From assembly GCA_944389565.1 (NCBI GenBank), contig CALXMV010000001.1:1-51923 (forward strand): 51,923 nucleotides of DNA, read 5' to 3'. Source of the stretch: an uncultured Kiritimatiellota bacterium. GTDB lineage: Bacteria; Verrucomicrobiota; Kiritimatiellia; RFP12; DVOR01. The notes under the pieces were generated by a model, which did not search any database, was not told the DNA's origin, and worked only from the letters and a program-made list of their open reading frames with translations. Numbering within the stretch: the first letter of the stretch is position 1; the number at the start of each line of letters is the position of its first letter. A program made the translations under genes and the position numbers. This document shows positions 24,045-33,154 of the stretch, piece by piece.

Positions 24045-25660
24045 AAGTCGTCATCATCGGCGGGGTGGCCGCGGGGGCAAGCGCCGCGGCAAGATTGAGG
24101 CGGCTCGACGAGTTCGCCGAAATCGTGATGGTGGAGAAGGGCCCGGCCATCTCCTATGCGAACTGCGGCTTGCCCTACCACGTGGGTGGCGTCATCCCCG
24201 ACCGTGACGATCTGCTGGTGATGTCCGCCGAGGGCTTTCGCAAGCGTTTCGCTGTGGACGTGCGCGTGAATTGCGAGGCCACGGCCATCGACCGACAGGC
24301 CAAGACCGTCACCGTGCGCGATGCCGACGGTTCCGTCGAGACGTTGCCCTACGACCGTCTGCTCCTGGCCACGGGTTCGCTCCCCATCCGCATCCCCATC
24401 CTTGGCTTGCCCGAGGAGCGTGTCTTCACGCTCAACTCCTTGCCAGACATGGATCGGCTCATCGCCGCCGCGCGGCGGGCGAAGTCCGCCCTCGTCCTCG
24501 GCGGCGGGGCCATCGGCGTGGAGACGGCCGAGAACCTGGCCCACCGCGGTCTGAAGACCACCCTCGTGGAGAAGGCCCCGAATATCCTCCCCGCGATGCT
24601 CGACCCTGAGATGGCCACCTGGGCCACCGATGCCCTCGCCGAGACCGGCGTGGTCATCCGCACCGGCCGCACCGTCGCCTCCTGGGCCGACGGCGTCGCC
24701 ACGCTCGACGACGGCGCGACCGTCCCCGCCGACCTCGTCGTCATGGCCCTCGGCGTCCGCCCCAACAGCGCCCTCGCCAAGGCCGCCGGCCTTGAACTCG
24801 GCCCTAAAGACCATATCGTGGTGGACGACTCCCTAGCGACCTCCGACCCCGCCATTTTTGCCGCCGGCGACGTGGCCGAGGTGGAGGGCAAGGCCATCGC
24901 CCTGGCCGGCCCCGCCAACAAGCAGGGCCGCCTCGCGGCGGGAAACATGGCTTGCGGCGAGGAGTATGGCGGGAGCGACTGGCTTACCCCGCAATTTGGC
25001 GCCGGCGTCGTGAAGGTGGGGGTGCTCACGGTCGCCGCGGTGGGTGTGCCAGAGACGCGACTGGCCAACGGCAAGGCCTCCTGGCACGTCCTCTATTCCC
25101 ATCCCATGGATCATGCTGGCTACTATCCGGGCGCTGTGCCCATGCACCTCAAACTCATCGTGAACGAGGATGAGCTTATTGTCGGAGCGCAGGCCATTGG
25201 ACCGGCAAGCGTGGTTACGCAGATCAATATGGTTTCCGTGGCCCTGCAACATGGTATGTTGTTGATGGATCCGGCGGATTTCGACCTCTGCTACGCGCCG
25301 CCTTACGGCTCCGCGAAGGCGCCCGTGAACATGCTCGGCATGATGGAGGCGAACGTGGAGCACGGCCTCACCCGCCCCATCACGCCCACGCAGATCCCCG
25401 AGGGGGCGTTCTTGCTCGACGTGCGCGAGTCGGCGGAGTTTGCGGCGGGTACCATCCCCGGCGCGGTGAACGTCCCGCTCGGGGAATTGCGCGAACGCCT
25501 CGGTGAGTTGCCCAAGGATCGTCCTATCGTCGCCTTTTGCAAGGTGGGTCAGCGCGGTTACTTCGCCGAGCGCATCCTCGCCCAACGCGGTTACGACGTC
25601 CGCAACCTTTCCGGCGGCTACACCACGTGGTGCGCCTTCAAGAAGGCGGGGTTGCTATGA
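24041..25660 (+). CDS. FAD-dependent CoA-disulfide reductase-type oxidoreductase with C-terminal rhodanese domain
   Basis: The ATG overlaps the preceding stop. The 539-residue protein begins KVVIIGGVAAGASAAARL (FAD-binding Rossmann) and ISYANCGLPY with redox Cys42. A second dinucleotide site follows (LVLGGGAIGVETAENL, about 150-165), then the FAD motif IFAAGDVAE. From about 445 to the end is a rhodanese domain (FLLDVRESAEF) with active-site Cys500 in AFCKVGQRGY. The architecture is that of CoADR-RHD proteins, which reduce CoA disulfides, persulfides or polysulfides with NAD(P)H and handle sulfane sulfur. It is cytosolic. Its coupling to the UvrD-like gene upstream and a glycosyltransferase downstream is unusual for this enzyme. 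Confidence 0.9.
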   Translation: MKVVIIGGVAAGASAAARLRRLDEFAEIVMVEKGPAISYANCGLPYHVGGVIPDRDDLLVMSAEGFRKRFAVDVRVNCEATAIDRQAKTVTVRDADGSVETLPYDRLLLATGSLPIRIPILGLPEERVFTLNSLPDMDRLIAAARRAKSALVLGGGAIGVETAENLAHRGLKTTLVEKAPNILPAMLDPEMATWATDALAETGVVIRTGRTVASWADGVATLDDGATVPADLVVMALGVRPNSALAKAAGLELGPKDHIVVDDSLATSDPAIFAAGDVAEVEGKAIALAGPANKQGRLAAGNMACGEEYGGSDWLTPQFGAGVVKVGVLTVAAVGVPETRLANGKASWHVLYSHPMDHAGYYPGAVPMHLKLIVNEDELIVGAQAIGPASVVTQINMVSVALQHGMLLMDPADFDLCYAPPYGSAKAPVNMLGMMEANVEHGLTRPITPTQIPEGAFLLDVRESAEFAAGTIPGAVNVPLGELRERLGELPKDRPIVAFCKVGQRGYFAERILAQRGYDVRNLSGGYTTWCAFKKAGLL

Positions 25661-26769
25661 GGATTGTCCAGATTTTGCCGTCGCTCGACGATGGCGGCGT
25701 GGAGCGCGGCGTGGTGGACAGCAACCGCCTCTACGTCCAGGCCGGGCACGAAAGCGTCGTCGTCTCCGCCGGCGGCAAGCGCGTCGCCCAGATCGAGGCC
25801 GATGGCGGCCAGCATCTTACGCTCGACGTGAAGTCCAAGAACCCGCTCACCGCGTGGCCGCGCGCGATGGCGTTGCGCCTCGCCCTGCGCGAAATCGCGC
25901 CGGACGTCGTGCACTTCCGCAGTCGTGTGCCGGGGTGGCTGACGCTCTGGGCGAACCGTGCGCTCGGCCTCCCCACCGTCTCCACCATGCATGGCCTCAA
26001 CCACCCCGGGCTCTACAGCAGCGTGATGGTGCGGGCCGACCGCGTCGTCTGCGTCTCCACCGCCGGCCGCGCTTTCGTGCGCGAGCATTATCCCTGGGTG
26101 CCCGAGGCGCGCCTCACGGTCATTCCCCGCGGCGTGGACCTCGAGACCTTCGATCCCGCCCGCCTCGATGTTGCCTGGCAGGCCGACTTCCGCAAACGGT
26201 GGGGGCTGGAGGGCAAGTTTGTCGCTCTCGTCGTCGGGCGCGTCTCGCGCCTCAAAGGCGTGGACGTCCTTATCCGTGCCGTCGCCGCGCTCCGGGATGA
26301 GTGGCCCGAACTGACCGCCCTCGTCGTCGGAGGTCCCCAAAAACACCAGGAGGACTATTTCGCGGAGCTTAAGGCCCTTGCCCGAGACCTCGGCGTGGCC
26401 GATCGTGTCGTCTTCGCCGGCAGCCAAAGCCACATCCCCGAGATCGACGCGCTGGCCGACGTGCTCTGTTCGTGCAACGTCAGCAAACCCGAGAGTTTCG
26501 GCCGCACCGTCGCCGAGGCGCTCGCGATGGAGACCCCCGTCATCGCCGCCGCGCATGGGGGCGTCCTCGACATCGTGCGCGATGGGCAGGATGGCTTTTT
26601 GGTGCCGCCTGGCGACGTCACGGCCTTGGCCGAGGCACTCCGGCGTGTCCGCGACACCCGCTTCGCGCCGTTGCGCCCGCACATCGCCGGGACGTTCACC
26701 GCCGCGCGCATGGCCGCCGACACGCTCGCGCTTTATGGGGCACTCCTCAAAGCGCGAAATATGCTATAA
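25657..26769 (+). CDS. GT4-type glycosyltransferase (GT-B fold)
   Basis: The ATG overlaps the previous stop (ATGA). The 370-residue protein shows the GT4 layout. An N-terminal acceptor domain has RIVQILPSLDDGGVERGV and VSTMHGLNHPG. The C-terminal nucleotide-sugar domain has VALVVGRVSRLKGVDVLIRA, KPESFGRTVAEALAMETPVIA with the EX7E-type glutamates, and GFLVPPGDVTALAEAL. It probably adds a sugar to a lipid- or polysaccharide-linked acceptor at the inner membrane; the substrate is unknown. It closes the operon-like run that starts with wbpA at 16460. Its stop codon lies within the -10 box of the next gene. Confidence 0.88.
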   Translation: MRIVQILPSLDDGGVERGVVDSNRLYVQAGHESVVVSAGGKRVAQIEADGGQHLTLDVKSKNPLTAWPRAMALRLALREIAPDVVHFRSRVPGWLTLWANRALGLPTVSTMHGLNHPGLYSSVMVRADRVVCVSTAGRAFVREHYPWVPEARLTVIPRGVDLETFDPARLDVAWQADFRKRWGLEGKFVALVVGRVSRLKGVDVLIRAVAALRDEWPELTALVVGGPQKHQEDYFAELKALARDLGVADRVVFAGSQSHIPEIDALADVLCSCNVSKPESFGRTVAEALAMETPVIAAAHGGVLDIVRDGQDGFLVPPGDVTALAEALRRVRDTRFAPLRPHIAGTFTAARMAADTLALYGALLKARNML

Positions 26770-26770
26770 T
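26765..26770 (+). promoter_or_regulatory. -10 box for the radical SAM gene
   Basis: A perfect TATAAT overlaps the stop codon of the glycosyltransferase gene and ends 11 bases before the ATG at 26782. The transcript leader would be about five bases long. No convincing -35 or ribosome site is visible. Confidence 0.45.
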
Positions 26771-26781
26771 ACGCGCTCTTT

Positions 26782-27693
26782 ATGAATGCGCTCACCCATT
26801 GCGAACTCTGTCCCCGCCGTTGCGGCGCCGACCGTCTTCACGGCCGGAGGGGGTATTGTGGCAGTGGGGCGGAGCCGCGGATGTTCCGCTGGGGGCCGCA
26901 CTTCGGCGAGGAACCGCCCATCTCCGGCACGCGCGGCAGCGGCACGCTCTTCTTTTCCCATTGCACGATGCGTTGCCTCTACTGTCAGAACGCGAAGTGG
27001 AGCAATGGCGGCGCGGGCGAGGATATCACCGTCGACACCTTGGCCCGGCGGATGCGCGAGCTCGCCGAGCAGGGGTGCCACAATTGGAACCTCGTCTCCC
27101 CGACCCCCTGGCTCCCCCATATCGCCGAGGCCGCCGACGCGCTCGCCAAGCAGGGCGTGCGCCTGCCCTTCGTCTACAACACCTCCGGCTACGAACGCGC
27201 CGAGACGCTCGCGGCGTATCGCGGGCTTGTGGATGTCGCCCTCGCCGACCTGCGCTATGCGGATGCCGCCACCGCCGCCGAGGCCAGTGATGCGCCCGAT
27301 TACGTCGAGACCGCCCGCGCGGCCATCCGTTGGTTCTGGGACAACCTGGGGCCACTGGCGTGCGACGGCGAAGGCATCGCCCGCCGCGGTCTCATCGTGC
27401 GCCTTTTGGCCCTCCCCGGGCGCGTGGGCGAGGCGTGCGAGAACCTCGTCTGGCTCCGCAACACTCTGGGCGCGGGCGTCGCCGTGAGCGTCATGGCGCA
27501 GTACAACCCCGTCGGTCCCGCCCGAGCCATCCCCGGCTGGGATCGCCGCCTGACGCCCGAGGAGTTCCAGCCCCTCGCCGACCTTGTCGAGGATCTGGGG
27601 TTCGAGCAGGGGTGGGTGCAACCGTGCGAGGATGAGACCGCCGAGCGGATGCTTGGCGACGACATGGCCGCCGGCTACGGCGCCGTAAGCTGA
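26782..27693 (+). CDS. radical SAM protein, PflA-activase-like
   Basis: The 303-residue protein has an N-terminal cysteine-rich segment (CELCPRRCG, then GYCGS). The radical SAM cluster motif is at about 59-68, FSHCTMRCLYCQN (Cx3Cx2C), which binds the 4Fe-4S cluster that cleaves SAM. The WNLVSPTPWLPH segment and the short barrel resemble the PflA-like family of unassigned radical SAM proteins (COG1313 type). The substrate is unknown. The gene follows the glycosyltransferase by 12 bases but has its own TATAAT. It precedes yebC by 51 bases. Confidence 0.85.
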   Translation: MNALTHCELCPRRCGADRLHGRRGYCGSGAEPRMFRWGPHFGEEPPISGTRGSGTLFFSHCTMRCLYCQNAKWSNGGAGEDITVDTLARRMRELAEQGCHNWNLVSPTPWLPHIAEAADALAKQGVRLPFVYNTSGYERAETLAAYRGLVDVALADLRYADAATAAEASDAPDYVETARAAIRWFWDNLGPLACDGEGIARRGLIVRLLALPGRVGEACENLVWLRNTLGAGVAVSVMAQYNPVGPARAIPGWDRRLTPEEFQPLADLVEDLGFEQGWVQPCEDETAERMLGDDMAAGYGAVS

Positions 27694-27744
27694 TTTTTTT
27701 GACACCGAAAACCTTCGAGACACCCTTCAGAAAGGACGAGACAC

Positions 27745-28500
27745 ATGAGCGGACACAGTAAGTGGGCCACCATCAAGCACGCCAAGGGCGCGGCCGACGC
27801 CAAGCGCGGCAAGATGTTCAGCCGCCTGGCCAAGGAAATCATGCTCGTCGCCAAGAGCGGCGGCGACCCCAACACCAACCCCTCCCTGCGCAATCTCATC
27901 GCCAAGGCCAAGGGCATCAATATGCCTAAGGACAACATCGACCGCGCCATCAAGAAAGGCACCGGCGAGCTCCAGGCCGAAGCGCTCGAGGAAATCACCT
28001 ACGAGGGTTACGTCGGCACCGTCGGCCTCGTGGTCCAGGTCCTCACCGACAACAAGAACCGCGCCGCCGCCGAAATCCGCAACATCTTCAAGAAGAACAA
28101 CTCCGAGCTCGGCCAGTCCGGCTCCGTCACCCGCAACTTCGAGCGCAAGGGCCAGATCCTTCTGCCCAAAGGCGACCTCAACGAGGACGACGTGATGATG
28201 CTCGCCCTCGACGCCGGCGCCGACGACGTGAACGCCGACGACGAAGGCTTCGAAATCCTCACCGCCCCCAGCGCCTTCGCCGCCGTCTGCGACGCGCTCA
28301 ACAAGGCCGGCATCGAGACCTCCGAGGCCGAGGTCAAGCTCATCCCCATGGCCACCACCCCCGTCACCGACATCGCCCAGGCCAAGGCCCTCAACCGCTT
28401 CATCGCGGCCCTCGAGGACAACGAGGATGTCCAGAACGTCTTCACCACCGCCGACTTCTCCGACGAGGTCGAGGACGCCCTCGCCGCCGAGGAGGAATAA
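27745..28500 (+). CDS. yebC: YebC/PmpR-family protein
   Basis: The 251-residue protein begins SGHSKWATIKHAKGAADAKRGK, the hallmark N-terminus of the family. The three conserved segments follow (MPKDNIDRAIKKGTGE, YEGYVGTVGLVVQVLTDNKNRA, SGSVTRNFERKG). Family members are described as DNA-binding regulators, and more recently as ribosome-associated factors relieving stalls at proline-rich stretches. Full length is retained. An AAAGGACG site precedes the ATG, and a strong terminator follows the stop. Confidence 0.97.
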   Translation: MSGHSKWATIKHAKGAADAKRGKMFSRLAKEIMLVAKSGGDPNTNPSLRNLIAKAKGINMPKDNIDRAIKKGTGELQAEALEEITYEGYVGTVGLVVQVLTDNKNRAAAEIRNIFKKNNSELGQSGSVTRNFERKGQILLPKGDLNEDDVMMLALDAGADDVNADDEGFEILTAPSAFAAVCDALNKAGIETSEAEVKLIPMATTPVTDIAQAKALNRFIAALEDNEDVQNVFTTADFSDEVEDALAAEEE

Positions 28501-28515
28501 CCCCCCGGCCACGCC

Positions 28516-28552
28516 AAAGGCCCCGCGCACACCACGCGGGGCCTTTTCTTTT
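28516..28552 (+). terminator. Rho-independent terminator after yebC
   Basis: Twelve-base arms (AAAGGCCCCGCG at 28516-28527 and CGCGGGGCCTTT at 28535-28546) are followed by TTTTCTTTT. The loop is seven bases. Confidence 0.9.
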
Positions 28553-28566
28553 CCCATTCGCGTCCT

Positions 28567-29037
28567 ATGGAAAACGACCTTTTCGGCCAAGCCGCCCCCC
28601 AAGGCCTCCGCGTCCGCCTCGCGCTCGCCCTCCATGCCGCGCTCGACCGCCTGTGCCCAGCCCGCCGCCGCGAGGCACCGGGGCCTTGGGGCGAACGTTG
28701 GGCCGCGCGCCTCCTCCGCGCCGAGGGGTGCCGCATCCTTGCCCGGAACGCCCGGCCCGGCCATCGGGACGAAATCGACATCGTCGCCCGCGAAGGCCGC
28801 GTCTTTCTCTTCGTCGAGGTCAAGACCCGTCGGCCCGGTTCCCCCGGCCGCCCCCTCCAGGCCATCGACACCCGAAAACGCGCACACCTCCGCCGCGCCG
28901 CCCGCCACTGGCTCGCCCGGCACGGCCTCCCCGCCGACGGCACCCGACACCGCTTCGACGCCGTCGAGGTCGTCGGATCCCCCGCCCTCGGCGAAATCCC
29001 GGCGCTGCTCCACATCCGCCGCCTCCGGATGCCCTGA
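28567..29037 (+). CDS. yraN: YraN-family (UPF0102) putative nuclease
   Basis: The 156-residue protein has the YraN core: GERWAARLLRAEGCRILARNAR, HRDEIDIVAREG and VFLFVEVKTRRPG. The D-(I)-D and ExK pattern is that of a PD-(D/E)XK-like fold, so a nucleic-acid role is plausible although the cellular function is not settled. An N-terminal extension of about 40 residues precedes the core and is longer than in typical YraN. It begins 15 bases after the yebC terminator with no clear ribosome site. It converges with the tRNA genes on the minus strand. Confidence 0.9.
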   Translation: MENDLFGQAAPQGLRVRLALALHAALDRLCPARRREAPGPWGERWAARLLRAEGCRILARNARPGHRDEIDIVAREGRVFLFVEVKTRRPGSPGRPLQAIDTRKRAHLRRAARHWLARHGLPADGTRHRFDAVEVVGSPALGEIPALLHIRRLRMP

Positions 29038-29087
29038 CACGCAAAAAAGAGAGACCGCGCTCTCCTCAAAGCACGGCCTCTCGAAAG

Positions 29088-29162
29088 TGGCTCCGAAGGC
29101 AGGATTCGAACCTGCGACCAAGTGATTAACAGTCACCTGCGCTACCACTGCGCCACTTCGGA
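29088..29162 (-). tRNA. tRNA-Asn (GTT)
   Basis: On the minus strand the acceptor TCCGAAG pairs with CTTCGGA. The anticodon arm GTGACTGTTAATCAC gives GTT, and the T arm is GGTTCGAATCC. CCA is encoded at 29088-29090. It lies 24 bases downstream of tRNA-Met and is probably cotranscribed with it. Confidence 0.95.
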
Positions 29163-29186
29163 ATGTGGTAAAGTCTCTTCCCTGAT

Positions 29187-29262
29187 TGGTAGCGGGTGAG
29201 GGACTCGAACCCCCGACAAACGGATTATGATTCCGCTGCTCTACCAACTGAGCTAACCCGCC
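29187..29262 (-). tRNA. tRNA-Met (CAT)
   Basis: The minus-strand cloverleaf has acceptor GGCGGGT with a G-U at the first pair, anticodon loop ATCATAA, T arm GGTTCGAGTCC and an encoded CCA. The body closely resembles bacterial elongator tRNA-Met. It is transcribed first in the Met-Asn pair. Confidence 0.93.
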
Positions 29263-29281
29263 AATCGGGAAAACGCCATGA

Positions 29282-29310
29282 ATTATAGCAAACCCGCTTC
29301 CTCCGCGCAA
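29282..29310 (-). promoter_or_regulatory. promoter of the tRNA-Met/tRNA-Asn unit
   Basis: TTGCGC (29305-29310), a 17-base spacer and TATAAT (29282-29287) are read on the minus strand, 19 bases before the tRNA. The rest of the 29263-29443 gap contains only a poly-T/A tract and no gene. Confidence 0.75.
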
Positions 29311-29443
29311 GACTCTTTTTTTTGTTTTTTTCGGAGACGGTCACGTATCCCGAAAACCAAGAAAGGAAACACGTGGCCGGGCGCCCAGTCCCGCTCTTCG
29401 CGGGGCGCACCCGGCCTTTTCCGGTTCTGTTGCGCGGGCGGGA

Positions 29444-30667
29444 TCAGAACGTCAGGGCGTCGTGCGCCTGCCCGTCCAGAGTGTGCGTGGCGACCGTCAG
29501 GTGTTGTGCGTCCGCCCGCAGGACGATCGCCGTGCAGGCCTGCTCGCTCGGCCCGCCGCCGATGACGATCGGATAGGGGTGGTCCGCGTCGGGCTTGCGG
29601 GTGAACCGTCGGTGCGTGTGCCCGCAGAGCCAGACCGTCACCCGGGCGTCGCGCAGGATGGGGGAGATCAACGTGCGCAGACGCGTCGGCCCGTGCCAGG
29701 CATCCTCCTTGGGGTGCTCGCTGACAGGCGGGATGTGCGAGACCACCACCCGCCATTTCGCCTCCTGCCACGCCGGCGAGGCGACCTCCCCCCGCAGCCA
29801 AGCCGCCTGCTCCTCCAGATACGGGTCGGCGGCGATGAGCCCGCCATAGACCTTCACGTCGTCGGGCTTGTCCTCCCCGCTGTCCAGGCACACGACGCGT
29901 ACCGGCCCCAACGTGAACGCCCCGTAAAAGCGGCCGCACGCCAAGGGCGCGAGATTTTCGCGCAACCGCCGCGCCATCGCCCCGCGGTACTCATGGTTGC
30001 CCCGCAGGAAAAGCACGGGGAAGCCCGCCTCGCAGACTTTTGGGAGCGTGGAGAGGAAGCGCTTTTCGGCCCCCGCCTGATTCGCGCAGTCATCCAGGCA
30101 ATCCCCGTTGAAGAGCGCGAAGGCCGCTTCCCGCGCCGCCGGCAACGCCAGCGCCTTCGGAATCAGCCCCGTCCGCCCGTGGACATCGTTCAGCATCGCC
30201 AGCGAGACCTCCCTGCTCGCCCCGCGCTGAGGCTTCAGCGTGCACGCCCCCGCGCCCTCCGGCGCCGCCAAGCGGATGTCGTACGCGCCGAACCGCTCCA
30301 CCGCCTCCGACACCGCCTCGAAACGCAAGGCTTTCCCCTCGTCCGGCCATGGCACCCGAACCCGATGTGCCACCGTGTTCGCCGCCACCATGCCATCCTC
30401 CACCCATCGCGCCACCGCCCAACGCTCCGGCGGCAAAGCCGAATCCTGCGTCCACCGCACCCAACCCGTCGCCGGGCGGACCGTCCGCCAACGGATCTCC
30501 AACATCCCGGGCCCCACCAACTGCGCGTACGGCCGCAACGCGAAGAGCGATCCCTCCGAGGATGCGCCATTCCCCGCCATCGGCGCATCCGCCGCGATGG
30601 AGGTTCTCGAAACCACGGCGCCGGCGCCCGCGACGCCCAGCGAAAGCAAAAACGTTCTGCGATTCAT
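29444..30667 (-). CDS. Tat-exported calcineurin-like metallophosphoesterase
   Basis: The 407-residue protein starts NRRTFLLSLGVAGAGAVV, a twin-arginine signal. A beta-rich purple-acid-phosphatase-like N-domain (EIRWRTVRPATGWVRW) precedes the catalytic domain. That domain has the metal motifs MLNDVHGR, LFNGDCLDD, FLRGNHEYRG, VVVSHIPP and LCGHTHRRF. It should hydrolyse phosphomono- or diesters in the periplasm or at the cell surface. A TATAAT lies so close to the ATG that the mRNA is probably leaderless. It stands alone between the tRNAs and pgk. Confidence 0.9.
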   Translation of the reverse strand: MNRRTFLLSLGVAGAGAVVSRTSIAADAPMAGNGASSEGSLFALRPYAQLVGPGMLEIRWRTVRPATGWVRWTQDSALPPERWAVARWVEDGMVAANTVAHRVRVPWPDEGKALRFEAVSEAVERFGAYDIRLAAPEGAGACTLKPQRGASREVSLAMLNDVHGRTGLIPKALALPAAREAAFALFNGDCLDDCANQAGAEKRFLSTLPKVCEAGFPVLFLRGNHEYRGAMARRLRENLAPLACGRFYGAFTLGPVRVVCLDSGEDKPDDVKVYGGLIAADPYLEEQAAWLRGEVASPAWQEAKWRVVVSHIPPVSEHPKEDAWHGPTRLRTLISPILRDARVTVWLCGHTHRRFTRKPDADHPYPIVIGGGPSEQACTAIVLRADAQHLTVATHTLDGQAHDALTF

Positions 30668-30673
30668 GCCTCC

Positions 30674-30679
30674 ATTATA
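30674..30679 (-). promoter_or_regulatory. -10 box for the metallophosphoesterase gene
   Basis: TATAAT on the minus strand ends six bases before the ATG, so transcription would start at about the A of the start codon. A GGAGG lies one base from the ATG, too close for normal use. No -35 box is recognised. Confidence 0.5.
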
Positions 30680-30767
30680 CCCGCTCTCCCCCCTTGCCTC
30701 CCCACCTATCCCCCACCTCCCCGCCCCTGCCTCCCCCACTACGCACGTGACGTGCTGGTAGGAAGAC

Positions 30768-30796
30768 AGAAAAAAGCCCCCGCGGGGCGGGGGCTT
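30768..30796 (-). terminator. Rho-independent terminator after pgk
   Basis: On the minus strand AAGCCCCCGC pairs with GCGGGGGCTT around a CCC loop. It is followed by a TTTTTT run at 30769-30775. Confidence 0.9.
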
Positions 30797-30816
30797 GGTG
30801 GGATGGGCCGGGCCGA

Positions 30817-32067
30817 TCACTTGTCGGTGAGGGCGGCGACGCCGGGGAGGACCTTGCCTTCGAGGTATTCGAGGGAGGCACCGCCGCCGGTGGAGATGTG
30901 GCTCATCTTGTCGGCGAGGCCGGATTTCTTGACGGCGCTGACGGAGTCGCCGCCGCCGATGATGGAGATGCCGCCGTTGGCCTTGACCTGGGCGACGGCC
31001 TCGCAGACGCCGAAGGTGCCCTTGGCGAAGGCGGGCATCTCGAAGCAGCCCATGGGGCCGTTCCAGACGACGGTCTTGGCGCCCTGGAGGGCCGCGGCGA
31101 AGAGCTTGACGGATTCGGGGCCGATGTCGAGGCCCATCCAGCCTTCGGGGATCTCGGAGACGACCTGGGTGTTGGCCTCGGGGTCGAACTTGTCGGCGGC
31201 GATGCTGTCGACGGGGAGGAGGAACTTGACGCCGCGCTCCTTGGCGAGGGCGAGCATGTCGTTGGCGTAGCCGAGCTGGTCGTCCTCGCAGAGGGAGTTG
31301 CCGATCTGCTTGCCTTGGGCCTTGAGGAAGGTGTAGGCCATGCCGCCGCCGATGATGAGGGTGTCGACCTTGGTGAGGAGGTTTTTCACCACGGCGAGCT
31401 TGTCGGAGACCTTGGCGCCGCCGAGGATGGCGACGAAGGGGCGGACGGGGTTCTCGACGGCGGAGCCGAGGTATTGGATCTCCTTCTCCAGCAGGAAGCC
31501 GGAGACGGCGACGGGGGCGTATTTGGCGATGACGGCGGTGGAGGCGTGGGCGCGGTGGGCGGCGCCGAAGGCGTCGTTGCAGTAGATGTCGCCGTAGGAG
31601 GCGAGGATTTTGGCCATCTCCTCGCATTTGGCCTTGAGCTCGGCCTTGGCGGCCTTGACCTGCTCGTCGGTCATGTCGTCGGTCTTTTTGACCTTGGCGG
31701 TCTCTTCCTTGTAGAAGCGGGTGTTCTCGAGCATGAGGACCTCGCCGGGCTTGAGGGCGGCGGCTTGGTCGGCGGCCTTGAGGCAGTCGGGGGCGAAGGC
31801 GACGGGTTTGCCGAGGCATTTGGCGAGGTATTCGGCGACGGGCTTGAGGGAGAACTCGGGCTCGTAGCCTTTGCCTTTGGGGCGGCCGAGGTGGCTCATG
31901 AGGACGAGGGAGCCGCCGTGGTCGAGCACGTACTTGATGGAGCCGAGGGCGCCCTGGATGCGGGTGTCGTCTTTGATGACGCCGTCTTTCATGGGCACGT
32001 TGAAGTCGACGCGCATGACCACGCGCTTGCCGGCGAGGTCCACGTCACGCAATGTCTTCTTGTTCAT
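30817..32067 (-). CDS. pgk: phosphoglycerate kinase
   Basis: The 416-residue protein is full length. Landmarks are [45 protein letters not shown] and the nucleotide-site glycine run GGGDSVSAV near the C-terminus. It transfers phosphate between 1,3-bisphosphoglycerate and ADP in cytosolic glycolysis. AAGGAC lies eight bases upstream of the ATG. A -10 box (TATACT) in the short gap after galE suggests its own promoter. The strong terminator after it closes the unit. Confidence 0.98.
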   Translation of the reverse strand: MNKKTLRDVDLAGKRVVMRVDFNVPMKDGVIKDDTRIQGALGSIKYVLDHGGSLVLMSHLGRPKGKGYEPEFSLKPVAEYLAKCLGKPVAFAPDCLKAADQAAALKPGEVLMLENTRFYKEETAKVKKTDDMTDEQVKAAKAELKAKCEEMAKILASYGDIYCNDAFGAAHRAHASTAVIAKYAPVAVSGFLLEKEIQYLGSAVENPVRPFVAILGGAKVSDKLAVVKNLLTKVDTLIIGGGMAYTFLKAQGKQIGNSLCEDDQLGYANDMLALAKERGVKFLLPVDSIAADKFDPEANTQVVSEIPEGWMGLDIGPESVKLFAAALQGAKTVVWNGPMGCFEMPAFAKGTFGVCEAVAQVKANGGISIIGGGDSVSAVKKSGLADKMSHISTGGGASLEYLEGKVLPGVAALTDK

Positions 32068-32104
32068 CGTTGCTGTCCTTTTTACGAGGTGGAAAACGGG
32101 TGTC

Positions 32105-32110
32105 AGTATA
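32105..32110 (-). promoter_or_regulatory. -10 box for pgk
   Basis: TATACT on the minus strand, preceded by TGTGC, lies 38 bases before the pgk ATG in the gap after galE. No good -35 hexamer is seen at normal spacing. Confidence 0.45.
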
Positions 32111-32120
32111 GCACAATCGG

Positions 32121-33137
32121 TCAGGCGTCGTAGCCGTTGGGGTTCATGGACTGCCATTTCCAGGAGGAGGCGCACATGTCGTCGAGGGTGTGGGTGGCGG
32201 TCCAGCCGAGGAGTTCCTTGGCGTAGGAGGGGTCGGCGTAGCATTCGGGGGCGTCGCCGGGGCGGCGGGGGGCGATCTCGTAGGGGATGTCCTTGCCGCA
32301 GGCGCGGGAGAAGGCGTGGATCATGTCGAGCACGGAGTAGCCGGTGCCGGTGCCGAGATTGACGGTGTAGATCTTGCCGGGGGTCTGCTCGAGTTTCCTG
32401 AGGGCGGCGAGGTGGCCGCGGGCGAGGTCGACGACGTGGATGTAGTCGCGCACGCCGGTGCCGTCCTTGGTGGGGTAGTCGTTGCCGAAGACGCGGACTT
32501 TGGGGAGGCGGCCGACGGCGACCTGGGCGATGTAGGGCATGAGGTTGTTGGGGATGCCGTTGGGGTTCTCGCCGATGCGGCCGGAGGGGTGGGCGCCGAC
32601 GGGGTTGAAGTAGCGCAGGAGCATGACGCCGAGGTCGGGCTCGGCGGCGTGGACGTCGGTGAGGACGCGCTCGAGGAAGAGCTTGGTGGCGCCGTAGGGG
32701 TTGAGCGCGCCGGTGGAGCAGTGCTCGTCGAGGGGGACCTTCTCGGGCATGCCGTAGACGGTGGCGGAGGAGGAGAAGACGATGTTGCGGCAGCCGTACT
32801 GCTTCATGAGCTTGAGCAGGTTGAAGGTGCCGGTCATGTTGTTGTGGTAGTAGAAGAGGGGCTTGGCGACGGATTCGCCGACGGCTTTGAGGCCGGCGAA
32901 GTGGATGACGGCGTCGTAGTGGGCTTGCCTGAAGACGTTTTCGAGGGCGTCGTAGTCCAGCAGGTCGACTTTGTGGAAGGCGGGTGCGCGGCCGGCGAGC
33001 TCGGCGCCGCGGCGGACGGCCTCTTCCTGTGAGTTGTAGAGGTTGTCGACGATGGTCACGTCGTAGCCGGCCTGGAGGAGCTCGATGACGGTGTGCGTGC
33101 CGATGTAGCCGGCGCCGCCGGTGACGAGGATGTGCAT
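32121..33137 (-). CDS. galE: UDP-glucose 4-epimerase
   Basis: The 338-residue protein starts at [16 protein letters not shown], eight codons into the longest frame. An AAAGGA ribosome site ten bases upstream supports this start. It shows the SDR epimerase features: NAD-binding GGx[12 protein letters not shown] with the catalytic Ser/Thr, YGATK (Tyr-Lys pair), and [13 protein letters not shown]. It interconverts UDP-glucose and UDP-galactose in the cytosol. It would supply galactose donors to the many glycosyltransferases here. It is 17 bp downstream of the kinase gene, probably in one operon with it. Confidence 0.96.
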   Translation of the reverse strand: MHILVTGGAGYIGTHTVIELLQAGYDVTIVDNLYNSQEEAVRRGAELAGRAPAFHKVDLLDYDALENVFRQAHYDAVIHFAGLKAVGESVAKPLFYYHNNMTGTFNLLKLMKQYGCRNIVFSSSATVYGMPEKVPLDEHCSTGALNPYGATKLFLERVLTDVHAAEPDLGVMLLRYFNPVGAHPSGRIGENPNGIPNNLMPYIAQVAVGRLPKVRVFGNDYPTKDGTGVRDYIHVVDLARGHLAALRKLEQTPGKIYTVNLGTGTGYSVLDMIHAFSRACGKDIPYEIAPRRPGDAPECYADPSYAKELLGWTATHTLDDMCASSWKWQSMNPNGYDA

Positions 33138-33154
33138 GGTCTGTCGTCCTTTCT

